A program made the position numbers and the translations under genes. Shown piece by piece: positions 25,560-34,732 of a DNA stretch of 64,000 nt (position 1 is the stretch's first letter; every line of letters starts with the position of its first letter). Source of the DNA: Terribacillus sp. FSL K6-0262 (GTDB lineage Bacteria; Bacillota; Bacilli; Bacillales; Amphibacillaceae); assembly GCF_037977385.1 (NCBI RefSeq), contig NZ_CP150277.1, positions 682,001-746,000 of the forward strand, written 5' to 3'. The notes under the pieces are model-generated. The model had not been told where the DNA came from. It saw nothing but the letters and a program-made list of their open reading frames with translations, and did no database searches.

Positions 25560-26477
25560 TTGAATAAGAAGGAATCCAGTTTAACTTCGCTAATATCTGC
25601 TTTTAGTCGGGCATATCACAGTCAGCACGATACACCGAAGATCTTCGATGATTACATTGCCAAAGAGTTAATTCTTCCCGAGGAAATCGAGGCCATCAAG
25701 GCAAATATGCTAAAAGGCGTTCATTTCTTTAACGAACATATCGCAGCTAAACTCAATAATGATACAGCAGAAATTCTCAAATGGATAATACAGATCCAGC
25801 TTTCGCCGACTCCGTTAGCGCGTGCTGCGTACTGTGAACAAGTACTTCATAATGAAATTGCCTTAGGAGCAATACAATATGTCATACTAGGTGCCGGGCT
25901 GGATACATTCAGCTTCCGTCATCCAGAATTACAAAAAAGCCTGCATATTTTCGAGGTCGACCTTCCTGAAGCACAAACGTTCAAAAGAAAAAGGTTAGCT
26001 GAAGCCAACTTTGAGATTCCTTCCAACCTCCATTTTGTTTCGATGGATTTGTCGAAAAAATTTTCCTTCCATCATCTGATAAAGGCCGGATTTAATACTG
26101 GTAAAAAAACTTTCTTCAGTCTGCTGGGGGTATCTTATTACTTGGCGAAGGAGGAATTTTTTGACTTAATCGATCATCTATTTAGCTATGTTCCGCCTGG
26201 TAGTTCCATTGTCTTCGATTATGCCGATGAAAAACTCTTCGAAGAAAAAGGAATTTCGACCAGAGTCGAAAACATGGTGAAAATGGCTGCCGCCAGCGGG
26301 GAAACGATGAAGGGCTGCTTTTCCTATGAAGAAATGGAGAGTATGTTGGAACGATCAGGCTTGTTGATATATGAACATTTATCACCATCCAGAATAAATG
26401 AGCTCTATTTTGCGGACCGGAAAGACTACTTATCTGCTTTTGAGACAATCCATTATATTCATGCTGTAAAAAAATAA
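25560..26477 (+). CDS. Class I SAM-dependent methyltransferase (YktD/leucine carboxyl methyltransferase-like family)
   Basis: 305 residues from the second of two adjacent TTG codons (AAGGAG nine bases upstream). TPLARAAYCEQVLHNEIALG, the SAM loop IQYVILGAGLDTFSFRHPE, IFEVDLPEAQTFKRKRL and a later SLLGVSYYLAKEEFFDLI identify the family that includes B. subtilis YktD and polyketide O-methyltransferases. The acceptor is unknown. It is more AT-rich than its neighbours and isolated between pdxS and an EamA gene, with an unusual leader palindrome, which hints at later acquisition. Confidence 0.85.
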   Translation: MNKKESSLTSLISAFSRAYHSQHDTPKIFDDYIAKELILPEEIEAIKANMLKGVHFFNEHIAAKLNNDTAEILKWIIQIQLSPTPLARAAYCEQVLHNEIALGAIQYVILGAGLDTFSFRHPELQKSLHIFEVDLPEAQTFKRKRLAEANFEIPSNLHFVSMDLSKKFSFHHLIKAGFNTGKKTFFSLLGVSYYLAKEEFFDLIDHLFSYVPPGSSIVFDYADEKLFEEKGISTRVENMVKMAAASGETMKGCFSYEEMESMLERSGLLIYEHLSPSRINELYFADRKDYLSAFETIHYIHAVKK

Positions 26478-26490
26478 ATTTATCCTTTAT

Positions 26491-26518
26491 GAAGGAACAT
26501 ACCCAGGTATGTTCCTTC
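26491..26518. terminator. Bidirectional terminator between convergent genes
   Basis: GAAGGAACATACC / GGTATGTTCCTTC stem between the methyltransferase and the EamA gene. T-richness downstream is modest on both strands. Confidence 0.7.
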
Positions 26519-26528
26519 CGTTATTTCC

Positions 26529-27437
26529 TCATTCAATCTGTCCCTTCTTCTCTGCTTCCAATACACGATACTCACTGCTTTGCCGGATTAAAAACAGGAG
26601 AACTCCCATCAATGCAATCACACCCCCGACTATCTGCAGAGGAGCTATTTTCTCCCCTAGCAGCCAGACTGCGAGAAGGGTCGCACCGACCGGCTCTCCC
26701 AATACACTCATCGAAATCGTGGTCGTATTGACATGGTTCAGGAGCATATTGAATATGACGTGCGCCAGCGTCGGAAAGACAGCCAGCAGGAGAAAGATCT
26801 TCCATTCGTCAAATCCGTATCCGCTGATTGGCACCCCGGCTGCGAGATTATAAATGTTCAGCCATACACCCGCTGACAGGAAGACACAGAAGCTGTATAC
26901 CCAATGAGACACTTTCCTGACATTGTTTTGTCCAATCAGCAGATAGCCGACAACCGCGATGACACATAAGAAGGATAATAGGTCCCCGATGAGGGCAGAG
27001 GGATCATCCAATCCAAGGTCTCCCCACCCCACCATGACAACTCCGATGATGGAAATGCCGATGGTGATGATGACGGCTCTGGAAGCCCTCTCTTTATAAA
27101 GCAGGAATCCGCCGATCATGGCGACGATCGGCTGGAGCGAAAGGATGATGGTCGAGCTCGCTACAGTCGTCAGCTTAAGGGAACTGAACCATAGCGCGAA
27201 ATGCGCTGCTAAACAAGCTCCTGATAATACAAAGGCAAGGGCTTCCCGCCTGCCGATTTTTTTGAACTCCTTTCTTTTCATCCATACAATCGGCGCCAGC
27301 AACAAACAAGCCAGATACATCCGGTTCATACTGAGGATCGTTGCAGGAGCATCGGACCATTTGACGAAGATGGCTGCAAAGGATATGGCAATGATGGATA
27401 TAAGCAGTAGAATGGCAGTTTGATTTTGTTTCAACAA
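26529..27437 (-). CDS. EamA/DMT family transporter
   Basis: 302 residues with ten predicted helices in two five-helix EamA repeats: ISIIAISFAAIFVKWSDAPA, FMLLNHVNTTTISMSVLGEP and the family-typical PLQIVGGVIALMGVLLFL. Members export amino acids or other metabolites. The substrate cannot be told. The start is TTG (two in a row) with GAGGAGGAGCC just upstream. It lies alone between two terminators. Confidence 0.88.
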   Translation of the reverse strand: MLKQNQTAILLLISIIAISFAAIFVKWSDAPATILSMNRMYLACLLLAPIVWMKRKEFKKIGRREALAFVLSGACLAAHFALWFSSLKLTTVASSTIILSLQPIVAMIGGFLLYKERASRAVIITIGISIIGVVMVGWGDLGLDDPSALIGDLLSFLCVIAVVGYLLIGQNNVRKVSHWVYSFCVFLSAGVWLNIYNLAAGVPISGYGFDEWKIFLLLAVFPTLAHVIFNMLLNHVNTTTISMSVLGEPVGATLLAVWLLGEKIAPLQIVGGVIALMGVLLFLIRQSSEYRVLEAEKKGQIE

Positions 27438-27523
27438 GGCTCCTCCTCAGTACTATTGAAATTGTATAACGATTAATTTTAGATCCTTGACTGTGAAGTT
27501 GTCTTGATAAAATTTCAGCTTTG

Positions 27524-27556
27524 ATAAAAGAGGTCATGCCTGATCAGCATGACCCC
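27524..27556 (-). terminator. Terminator of lipM-lipA
   Basis: GGTCATGC TGATCAG GCATGACC followed on the minus strand by TCTTTTATC, just after the lipA stop. Confidence 0.85.
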
Positions 27557-27563
27557 TTCCCGC

Positions 27564-28484
27564 TTATGAGCAGCCGCCGAACTGGCGCTGTCTCGCTTCT
27601 GGATTCACTTGTTCGTCCGCATGATAGGAGGAGCGGACCATCGGGCCTGATTCGCAGTGCCGGAAACCTTTTTGCAGGGCGATTTCCTTCAGCTCGGCGA
27701 ATTCGTCCGGATGATAATACTTTTGTACTTTCAAGTGCTTGAAGGACGGCTGCAGGTATTGTCCGATCGTCATGATATCGACCTGGTGTTCCAGCAAATC
27801 ATCCATGGCCTGCAGGATTTCTTCCTTCGTTTCCCCTAGTCCCAGCATGATGCTGGATTTCGTAGGCGTGTCCGGAGAAATGGTTTTGACACGTTTCAAT
27901 AATTCGAGTGAACGGTCATAGGTTGCACGGTGGCGGACCGTTGGAGTCAGGCGTCTGACGGTTTCGATATTATGATTGAAAATATCCGGCTTGGCATCCA
28001 TCAGTGTCTTGATGCTTTCATATGTACCTTTCATATCCGAAGGCAGCACCTCAACCGTCGTATTTGGCATCCGGCGGTGAATCGCACGGACTGTTTCAGC
28101 AAAAACAGCAGATCCGCCATCCTCCAGATCATCCCGGGCCACCGCTGTCACAACGGCATGGCGCAGTCCCATTTTCGCAACGGAATCGGCGACTCGTTCC
28201 GGCTCTGCCCAATCAAGCTCTGTCGGTTTGCCTGAAGTCACAGCACAGAAACGGCAGCCCCTTGTACAAATGGAGCCAAGTATCATGAAAGTCGCTGTTT
28301 TCCGTACTGACCAGCATTCATAGATATTAGGGCATTTTGCTTCTTCGCATACGGTATGGAGATTCATTTCCCGCATCATTTTCTTCAAATCCATGTAATC
28401 CTCATTCGTATTGAAGTCGATCTTCAGCCACTCCGGTTTGCGGAGCATTCCTTCCCGTCGTTGTGCCATCGTTTTCTTTACCAT
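27564..28484 (-). CDS. lipA: Lipoyl synthase
   Basis: 306 residues, radical SAM enzyme. The auxiliary 4Fe-4S cluster cysteines are Cys46, Cys51 and Cys57 ([12 protein letters not shown]). The SAM cluster cysteines are Cys73, Cys77 and Cys80 (CTRGCRFC). The C-terminal serine ligand is in [10 protein letters not shown]. It inserts two sulfur atoms into protein-bound octanoate to make lipoate. It follows lipM by 12 bp in the same operon, so octanoyl transfer and sulfur insertion are co-expressed. GGGAGGAACG precedes the ATG. Confidence 0.98.
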   Translation of the reverse strand: MVKKTMAQRREGMLRKPEWLKIDFNTNEDYMDLKKMMREMNLHTVCEEAKCPNIYECWSVRKTATFMILGSICTRGCRFCAVTSGKPTELDWAEPERVADSVAKMGLRHAVVTAVARDDLEDGGSAVFAETVRAIHRRMPNTTVEVLPSDMKGTYESIKTLMDAKPDIFNHNIETVRRLTPTVRHRATYDRSLELLKRVKTISPDTPTKSSIMLGLGETKEEILQAMDDLLEHQVDIMTIGQYLQPSFKHLKVQKYYHPDEFAELKEIALQKGFRHCESGPMVRSSYHADEQVNPEARQRQFGGCS

Positions 28485-28496
28485 TTTCGTTCCTCC

Positions 28497-29309
28497 CTAA
28501 CGAGCATATAAGAATTCATCATCCCGATATTTCTCCTTGGCCAGCTGTTCGATTGCTTCCAGCTGTTCTTCATCCAGTTCAAGTCTTTCAAATGTCACAT
28601 CAAGTCCTTTTTGGAAACCATCATAAAAGGCAGCTCGTATATCCTCCATCGTTGTCTGCGCAGGAATGAATTCCTGCAGACTGGTCGCTTTGTTTGCGAA
28701 GCTTTGGTAAGCACGTTCTTTTACACGATCACTTGGATAGAGGAATAATTCCAGCAGATCCTCGCGATTCAGCCAGACCGGAATCGAACCATGCTGGAGT
28801 ATGATACCTTTTTGCCTGGTTTGGGCACTGCCAGCTGCTTTCTTTCCATCCACATTGATTTCATACCAAGAAGCTTCCTCAAAGCAATTGGCAGTACCCT
28901 TCGGCTTCGAGTCAGCAGGTATGGCGAATTCCGCTTGGATGCCCAGATTCTCAAAACCAAGCAGCAGCCCCTCGGATAATACCTTATACGCCTCTTTGAT
29001 CGTTGACGGTATCCCAGGATGATCCTCTTTTACAATGATGCTGTAAGTCAGTTCCTGATGATGGAGCACTGCCTGGCCGCCAGTTGGCCTGCGCACCAGC
29101 TCGAAGCCTCGCTTTTCGATTTCATCCAGATTGAAACGTTTCTTTGTCTTTTGGAAATAGCCGACGGAAAAGCCGCCAGGATTCCAGCCATAAAAACGTA
29201 ATACAGGGGCGATCCGTCCCTCACGGTGCCATTGCATCAGCATTTCATCCGCCGCCATATTAAAGGATGGGGTATGATCACCGTCGTCCCAGAAAACCCA
29301 ATTCCTCAA
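28497..29309 (-). CDS. lipM: Octanoyl-[acyl carrier protein]:protein transferase LipM
   Basis: 270 residues of the lipoate ligase/octanoyltransferase fold. FNMAADEMLMQWH, VRRPTGGQAVLHHQELTYSI, the catalytic cysteine Cys142 in ANCFEEASWYEI, and the lysine-containing DGKKAAGSAQTR follow the LipM pattern rather than LplJ. It moves octanoyl from ACP to GcvH. Starts at TTG with GAAGGTGACAGC upstream. It is first in a two-gene operon with lipA, a tighter linkage than in B. subtilis where they lie apart. Confidence 0.9.
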   Translation of the reverse strand: MRNWVFWDDGDHTPSFNMAADEMLMQWHREGRIAPVLRFYGWNPGGFSVGYFQKTKKRFNLDEIEKRGFELVRRPTGGQAVLHHQELTYSIIVKEDHPGIPSTIKEAYKVLSEGLLLGFENLGIQAEFAIPADSKPKGTANCFEEASWYEINVDGKKAAGSAQTRQKGIILQHGSIPVWLNREDLLELFLYPSDRVKERAYQSFANKATSLQEFIPAQTTMEDIRAAFYDGFQKGLDVTFERLELDEEQLEAIEQLAKEKYRDDEFLYAR

Positions 29310-29453
29310 GCTGTCACCTTCTCTTTTGAAAGTTCAAATAATCTTAACAATTTTATTCTAGACCTCTTCTTACGACGTACGCAACCGCTTTCTAAAAAAC
29401 CGACTATCATACTAGGATATATTACTCTTTTTCCCAATGGGTTATCATTTTGA

Positions 29454-29696
29454 CCTAATGTCGGGATTTATACCGCTGGTCATTCCATCCAGCCAACAGG
29501 GAGGACAGAAGAAGGATTTGCCATTCCTGTCACGATAGGGAATGATGTCTGGATAGGCGGAAGCTGTACGATACTTGCCGGTGTCACAATCGGTGATAAC
29601 TCCATCGTGGCAGCAGGGTCTGTCGTAACGAAAGATGTGCCGGCGAATACGATTGTGGCTGGCAATCCGGCAAAACATATAAAGGATATAGAATAA
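29454..29696 (+). pseudogene. Maltose/galactoside O-acetyltransferase C-terminal remnant
   Basis: An open stretch of 80 codons encodes [14 protein letters not shown], then [20 protein letters not shown] and [20 protein letters not shown], ending [10 protein letters not shown] and a stop. This is the left-handed beta-helix end of Maa/LacA-type acetyltransferases. The family needs about 100 more N-terminal residues; the frame is closed by TGA at 29451-29453, and no homologous sequence precedes it. It is a decayed gene whose former terminator now hosts the insertion sequence. Confidence 0.8.
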
Positions 29697-29697
29697 A

Positions 29698-29723
29698 AAA
29701 AGCCGTCAAAAATGACGGCTTTT
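29698..29723 (+). repeat. Left copy of 26-bp target-site duplication (terminator hairpin)
   Basis: AAAAGCCGTC ... GACGGCTTTT with a five-A loop and T inside. It is identical to 31277-31302 on the other side of the insertion sequence. It is itself a complete intrinsic terminator for the acetyltransferase remnant. Confidence 0.9.
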
Positions 29724-31276
29724 CAGATTGTAGAGAAATCCCAGTTTCTCTACAATCTTTTTTTATTCGATACTCTTCTGCTTTCTTTAAAGGGCTGTTT
29801 TATAAAAAAGATAGCCAGCCACCTACCTATCCTAGCTTTGCTAGGTGGTTGGCTATCTTTTTTATGTTCTGACAGGTCGCTGTCATCAGCGCCTGTTCCT
29901 GCACTTTTTCTCTTCCTCGTAACCTACAATAGCGAAGCCCGTGGAGTTGTTTCGCATCCGCAAAGCTTCGCTCTATCGTTTCTTTTCGCAATTTATATAA
30001 TAACTTTCCTGAGTGGCTCAGGCGATTTTCCCGCACCCAATCTTTACTACCTTCCCAAACATGCCTTGTGATAACTTTTCGATGATTTCTTGATTTCGTA
30101 CATGTGGCCAACAGTGGGCAAGCAGTACATTGTTTAGGGTCAGATGCGTATTCTTTATACCCTTCTCGATTTGTTGTTCGCAGAGGTAATGTTTGTCCGT
30201 TTGGACAAACATAATGATCTTTCTCTGGGACATACTTGAACTTCCATTTAGGCATTAATCCTTTAGTAGGATGAAAACGTCGGTGACCGATGACAGCGAA
30301 AATATTCTGTTCATTCAAGGCGTGACAGATTGGCGTAGTGAGATAACCGGAGTCCAGAGCGACAGCTTCCACATCAAAATTAAAGCGTTCCTTCTGTCGT
30401 TCAAGGCGCTCCAAATAAGGCCGTGAATCGTGCACATTTCCGGCCGTGACATGGACATCGGTAATAATATTATATTTCATATCCGTAGTTCTATGATCTA
30501 AGTAGAAAAAGCCTTCAGGCTTTCCTTCTCGATACATATAGCCACTCTCTGGATCAGTCGTGCTTTCTTTCACTACTTTCGTTTCTGTCACCTCCTCTCG
30601 TGACTTTAAAGCTTTTTTCCTTGTTTTGTACGTTCTTCTTGGATTGCTTTATCCAATTCTTCCTGATATGAACGAGTAGCTTCCTGTACTTCCTTCTTGA
30701 TGAACTTTCTTTTATTCGCATTGGCTTTTAAGTGGGTGGAATCAGTGAATAAGACGCGTCCTCCAACCATACGATGCTTCATTGCCTGTTCTACAATTTC
30801 ATCAAAGATTTGTTGGAAGATATCTGTGCCCTTGAATCGATTACAACGATTCCAGCTTATTGTAGAGTGGTGAGGGACTGGGTCCGTGAGTTTAAGTCCT
30901 AAAAACCAACGGTAAGCAATGTTTGTCTGGATTTCTTTCTCTAATTGCCTTTCGGAACGGATACCGAAAAGGTAGCCGATAAAGATCATTTTAAAGAGGA
31001 CAAGAGGATCTAGGGAAGGACGGCCATTGTCCGCCGAATAATAAGGACGAACTTTTTCACGGATGAAGGAGAAATCTATGTGGGTTTCTATCTTACGCAA
31101 TAGGTGGTTTTCAGGGACAAGTTCTTCTATAGTTACGATTTCAAGAGCTGTTTGGTCATTCTCTCTGGAATTTAACATCTTGGCACCGCCTTTTAGTCGT
31201 TTCTTCTATTATAAAAAAGTAAGAAAAAGAAGTGAACTCAAAATAAAAAGGCTGTCGAGACTTTCTCGACAGCCTG
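29724..31276 (-). mobile_element. IS1182-family insertion sequence (1553 bp)
   Basis: The element is bounded by the 26-bp direct repeat. Its ends are imperfect inverted repeats reading inward CAGATTGTAGAGAAA (left) and CAGGCTGTCGAGAAA (right), 12 of 15 identical. Each end continues into its own hairpin followed by T-runs pointing inward, so read-through from outside would stop. It contains one transposase in two frames. IS1182 members are known for long, variable target duplications and preference for palindromic targets, which fits insertion at a terminator. Confidence 0.88.
29827..31178 (-). CDS. IS1182-family transposase in two overlapping frames (frameshift near 30611)
   Basis: The 5' frame (31178-30606) encodes MLNSRENDQTALEIVTIEEL, PYYSADNGRPSLDPLVLFK and the first catalytic Asp in LFTDSTHLKAN. 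The 3' frame (to 29827) carries VEAVALDSGYLTTP with the second Asp and ETIERSFADAKQLHGLRYCR with the Glu. The first frame ends GKKL-stop right after the heptamer A AAA AAG. A -1 shift there continues as ALKSREEVTETK into the second frame without a stop and gives about 450 residues, the usual family length. It could be programmed frameshifting or a one-base deletion in the A run. A hairpin at 29804-29863 terminates it. Confidence 0.85.
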
Positions 31277-31302
31277 AAAAGCCGTCAAAAATGACGGCTT
31301 TT
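31277..31302 (-). repeat. Right copy of the 26-bp target-site duplication, also terminator of the methionine operon
   Basis: Identical to 29698-29723. The stop of the MetE-like gene is at 31305, so this hairpin with T-tract ends the metI-metC unit. Before insertion, one bidirectional terminator served both flanking genes. Confidence 0.9.
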
Positions 31303-31304
31303 TC

Positions 31305-32411
31305 TCATTGGTTCGGCCAAACAGTCTTCGCTACATCAACGATGAAGCGCAGTTTTTCCCATTGCTCTTCTTCTGTCAATTTGTTGCCGTGATGCGTGGA
31401 AGCAAAACCGCATTGGGGACTGAGACAGATTTGATCAAGCGGGATATATTTCGTCGCTTCTTTAATCCGGTTGATCACTGCTTCCTTATCCTCCAATTCC
31501 CCGAACTTGGAAGTCACCACGCCCAATACGACTCTTGGACCATCTTTTGGAATATACTTCAGTGGTTCGAATGTTCCGGATCGTGCGTCATCGTATTCCA
31601 GGAAGAAACCATCCACCTTCTCTTTTGCCAATAAGTCCTGGGCAATCAAATCATAGCTGCCTCCGAACATATACGTGGAGCGGTAATTTCCGCGACAGAG
31701 ATGCGTTGTCACGGTAAGATCCTCCGGCTTTCCTTCCAACACACCATTGATGACACGGCGTGCCAGATCGATCAAGAATTCACGGGAGTGCTCCCCATCG
31801 AATTTCGTATCAGGAGAAGATAATGTGGCAATATACACATCATCCAGCTGCAAATAGCGTACACCTGCGTCATAGAATGCCTGGATGGCATCTCTGTATG
31901 CCTGGATGACATCAGCTGCGAAGTCCTCGATATCCGGATAAATCGAATGATCTCGAATATCTGTATGGAAGAGCTGATTCGGACTTGGAATCGTCTGTTT
32001 GGCTACTGCCCTGCCAGCGACGATATCTTGGAATACTTTATAATCCTCAAGGAATGGATGATCTGGATTGAACGATACTTTGCCTGTATTTTTTATGTTA
32101 TAGCGTTCTGTTTCCTCGCCCTTGAACAGATAACCTGTCTCCGGGACATACCCCGTGATTCCATTAAGGTGTTCGAGAAAATCAGTGTGCCAGAATCTTC
32201 TCCGGAATTCCCCGTCCGTCACCAGTTCCAGTCCGACTTCAATCTGTTTGTCGACAATTCTTTTGATTTCCGATGTCTCGATTTCCCGCAGCTCTTGTTT
32301 GGTGATTTGTCCATTGTTGAATTGCTGTCTTGCTTTGTGCAGTACATCGGGACGAAGCAAGCTCCCTACGTGATCTGCTCTGAATGGTGCCGTTTTTGTC
32401 TTGATTGTCAT
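31305..32411 (-). CDS. MetE C-terminal-like cobalamin-independent methionine synthase family protein (YxjG/YxjH-like)
   Basis: 368 residues from the third ATG (GGGAGAG six bases upstream). The MetE catalytic barrel without the N-terminal half: APFRADHVGSLLRP, LVTDGEFRR, YLQLDDVYIA, and the zinc ligands in TTHLCRGN and SPQCGFASTHHGN. B. subtilis YxjG/YxjH belong here and are S-box regulated. They are thought to methylate homocysteine from an alternative donor. It is third in an S-box-controlled operon after metI and metC, which supports a role in the last step of methionine formation. Confidence 0.88.
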   Translation of the reverse strand: MTIKTKTAPFRADHVGSLLRPDVLHKARQQFNNGQITKQELREIETSEIKRIVDKQIEVGLELVTDGEFRRRFWHTDFLEHLNGITGYVPETGYLFKGEETERYNIKNTGKVSFNPDHPFLEDYKVFQDIVAGRAVAKQTIPSPNQLFHTDIRDHSIYPDIEDFAADVIQAYRDAIQAFYDAGVRYLQLDDVYIATLSSPDTKFDGEHSREFLIDLARRVINGVLEGKPEDLTVTTHLCRGNYRSTYMFGGSYDLIAQDLLAKEKVDGFFLEYDDARSGTFEPLKYIPKDGPRVVLGVVTSKFGELEDKEAVINRIKEATKYIPLDQICLSPQCGFASTHHGNKLTEEEQWEKLRFIVDVAKTVWPNQ

Positions 32412-32427
32412 GTTCATCTCTCCCATT

Positions 32428-33600
32428 TTAATTTTTCACTATCTCTGTTGATCGCCCAGCAGCCTCCAAAGCCTGGTGCAGATCCCCGATAAGATCTTCT
32501 GCATGCTCCAAACCGACAGATAAACGCAAGAGGCCATCTGTGATGCCGCGTTTTCTCCGCTCATCCTCCGGCATGGCCGCATGCGACATTGCAGCAGGAT
32601 ACGAGAGGATGGATTCCACCGCGCCAAGACTGACGGCGAAAACCGGAATGCGAAGCTGTTCAACGAATACCTTCGCATGCTCCCTGCTCGGCAGGATGAA
32701 AGATAATACCGCTCCGTTCCCGCTGGCTTGCCCGGTATGTATATCGCGGCCTTTATGGGTTGGCAAACCCGGGTAGAAGACATCTTCCACAAGCGGATGC
32801 TCCAGCAAGTAGGATGCTATCCTTCCCGCTGTCTCCGTCGACTGACGCAGCCTTGCTCCCAGCGTCTTGATGCCTTGGAGCAGCAAATAGCTATCCTGGG
32901 CACCAAGGATGGCCCCGAATGTATTCTGGATGAAGGCAAGCCGCTCTCCCAGATCGTTGTCCCTGGTGATCAGGAGCCCGGCGATGATATCGCTATGCCC
33001 GGAAAGGAACTTGGTCGCACTATGGATGGCTACATCCACACCGAGTGAAAGCGGCTGCTGATACAATGGCGTCAAAAACGTATTATCCAAAAAAGTCAAG
33101 CACCCATTCTGCTTGGCCAACCGTACAACCGCACGGATATCCGTCACCTTCAAACGAGGATTGGAGGGTGATTCCAGATAAATGACCTTCGTGTTTGGCT
33201 GGATGGCCGCTTCAACCGCATCCAGATCGGTTAGATCCACAAAGGAATGGCTGATCTGGAACTTAGGAAGGATCTCTGTCACAAAACGGTACGTACCGCC
33301 ATACACATCTTCGGTCACTACCACATGATCGCCCGCAGACAGCAGCATGAATGCAGAAGATATCGCTGCCATGCCCGATGAAAAAGCGAAAGCACATGTC
33401 CCTCCCTCCAGTTCTGCCGCCTTTTGCTCGAGCGCTTCCCGTGTCGGATTGCCGGAACGGCTATAGTCGAACGGACCGAAAGCATCGAAGCCTTCCTGAT
33501 GGTAAGTGGAGGAAAGATAAATCGGCACGTTCACCGCACCTGTCCGCTGTTCCTTATGCCGGCCTTGGATACACGCCGTTTCCAAATGCTGTTCGCTCAT
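32428..33600 (-). CDS. metC: Cystathionine beta-lyase
   Basis: 390 residues, Cys/Met metabolism PLP enzyme family. FDYSRSGNPTREALEQKAAE, CAFAFSSGMAAISSAFMLL, YLESPSNPRLKVTDI, and the PLP lysine in AIHSATKFLSGHSD are present. It cleaves cystathionine to homocysteine, pyruvate and ammonia. Overlaps the metI stop by 4 bp with AGGAGG inside metI, as in the B. subtilis metIC pair. The two paralogues are told apart mainly by gene order. Confidence 0.9.
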   Translation of the reverse strand: MSEQHLETACIQGRHKEQRTGAVNVPIYLSSTYHQEGFDAFGPFDYSRSGNPTREALEQKAAELEGGTCAFAFSSGMAAISSAFMLLSAGDHVVVTEDVYGGTYRFVTEILPKFQISHSFVDLTDLDAVEAAIQPNTKVIYLESPSNPRLKVTDIRAVVRLAKQNGCLTFLDNTFLTPLYQQPLSLGVDVAIHSATKFLSGHSDIIAGLLITRDNDLGERLAFIQNTFGAILGAQDSYLLLQGIKTLGARLRQSTETAGRIASYLLEHPLVEDVFYPGLPTHKGRDIHTGQASGNGAVLSFILPSREHAKVFVEQLRIPVFAVSLGAVESILSYPAAMSHAAMPEDERRKRGITDGLLRLSVGLEHAEDLIGDLHQALEAAGRSTEIVKN

Positions 33601-34712
33601 AAGATGACCTCCTGGTCCACTCTTTGGAATGCTTGCTGCAAATCTCCGATCAAATCATCCGCTTCTTCGATCCCGACCGAGAAACGGAGCAGCCGATCGC
33701 ATATTCCCCTGGCTTCCCTTTCTTCAAGAGGGATATCGGCATGGGTCTGTGTCGTTGGATATGTAATGAAACTCTCCACTCCGCCAAGGCTTTCTGCAAA
33801 TGTAATGGTCTTCAGGCTGCGCAGGAACGGATCGACCCATTTACTGTCCTTGACCCGGAAAGAAAGCATGCCGCCCTTGCCTGCGTATAGGACATCCTCC
33901 ACCTTTGGCTGCTCTTTCAAATATGCCGCGATGCGCTTGGCATTGGTTTGATGCTGCCGCATTCGGAGCGGCAGCGTCTTCAAGCCACGGATGAGAAGCC
34001 AGGAATCGAGCGGGGATAACACGGCACCGATGCCGTTATGGAGTACAGACAGGCGCTCTGACAGCTCTACGCCCTTACTCACGACCAGTCCAGCCAGTAC
34101 ATCATTATGTCCGCCGATATATTTCGTCGCACTATGGATGACGATATCTGCCCCATGTGTAATTGGCTGCTGGAGATAAGGCGTCAGGAATGTATTGTCG
34201 ACAATCAGCAACAGACCGTGTGCTTTCGCCAGTTGCGCATACGCATCCATATCGATTTCCTGCATCAGTGGATTTGTAGGTGTCTCCAGGAAGATCGCTT
34301 TTGTCTCATCCGTAATCATCGCTGCTGTTTCTCCCACTGTCCGAAATGGAGCGTAAATCGGTGTCACTCCGTATGATTCCGAATAGAAATCGAACAGTCG
34401 ATAGGTGCCGCCATAAATATCCTCCGGCACGAGCAGGGAGTCTCCGGATCGGAAAAGTGATAATACGAGTTGGATCGCTGCCATGCCCGAGCTGCAGGCA
34501 AAAGCCCGGTCACCTTTTTCAAGCTTTGCGAATCCTTCCTCCAGAACAGCCCGAGTCGGGTTCTTCGTCCGGGTATAATCATAACCAGTCGATTCCCCGA
34601 TTCCGCCATGTGCATAAGCAGTGGAAAGATAAACCGGCGGATTGACAGCACCTGTCACTTCATCACTTCGGTTTCCTATCTGTACAAATGTTGTCTCTAA
34701 GCTACTTCCCAT
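33597..34712 (-). CDS. metI: Cystathionine gamma-synthase / O-acetylhomoserine thiolyase
   Basis: 371 residues from the ATG at 34712 (AAGGGTGAG nine bases upstream; a GTG four codons earlier lacks spacing). Same PLP family as metC: YDYTRTKNPTRAVLEEGFAK, FLETPTNPLMQEIDM and VIHSATKYIGGHNDVLAGLV with the PLP lysine. It joins an activated homoserine ester with cysteine or sulfide. First gene after the S-box at 34733-34892, so transcription stops when SAM is plentiful. Confidence 0.9.
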   Translation of the reverse strand: MGSSLETTFVQIGNRSDEVTGAVNPPVYLSTAYAHGGIGESTGYDYTRTKNPTRAVLEEGFAKLEKGDRAFACSSGMAAIQLVLSLFRSGDSLLVPEDIYGGTYRLFDFYSESYGVTPIYAPFRTVGETAAMITDETKAIFLETPTNPLMQEIDMDAYAQLAKAHGLLLIVDNTFLTPYLQQPITHGADIVIHSATKYIGGHNDVLAGLVVSKGVELSERLSVLHNGIGAVLSPLDSWLLIRGLKTLPLRMRQHQTNAKRIAAYLKEQPKVEDVLYAGKGGMLSFRVKDSKWVDPFLRSLKTITFAESLGGVESFITYPTTQTHADIPLEEREARGICDRLLRFSVGIEEADDLIGDLQQAFQRVDQEVIL

Positions 34713-34732
34713 ATCGATTCTCACCCTTCTAT

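Noticed and set aside
28497..29309. Assignment as lipoate-protein ligase LplJ
   Set aside because: The conserved cysteine in ANCFEEASWYE and pairing with lipA favour the octanoyltransferase LipM.
29827..30591. Second half of the transposase as a separate gene starting at GTG 30591
   Set aside because: It holds only part of the catalytic triad and continues the first half exactly after a -1 slip, so I treat both as one gene. An AGGAGG just before the GTG means internal initiation cannot be ruled out.
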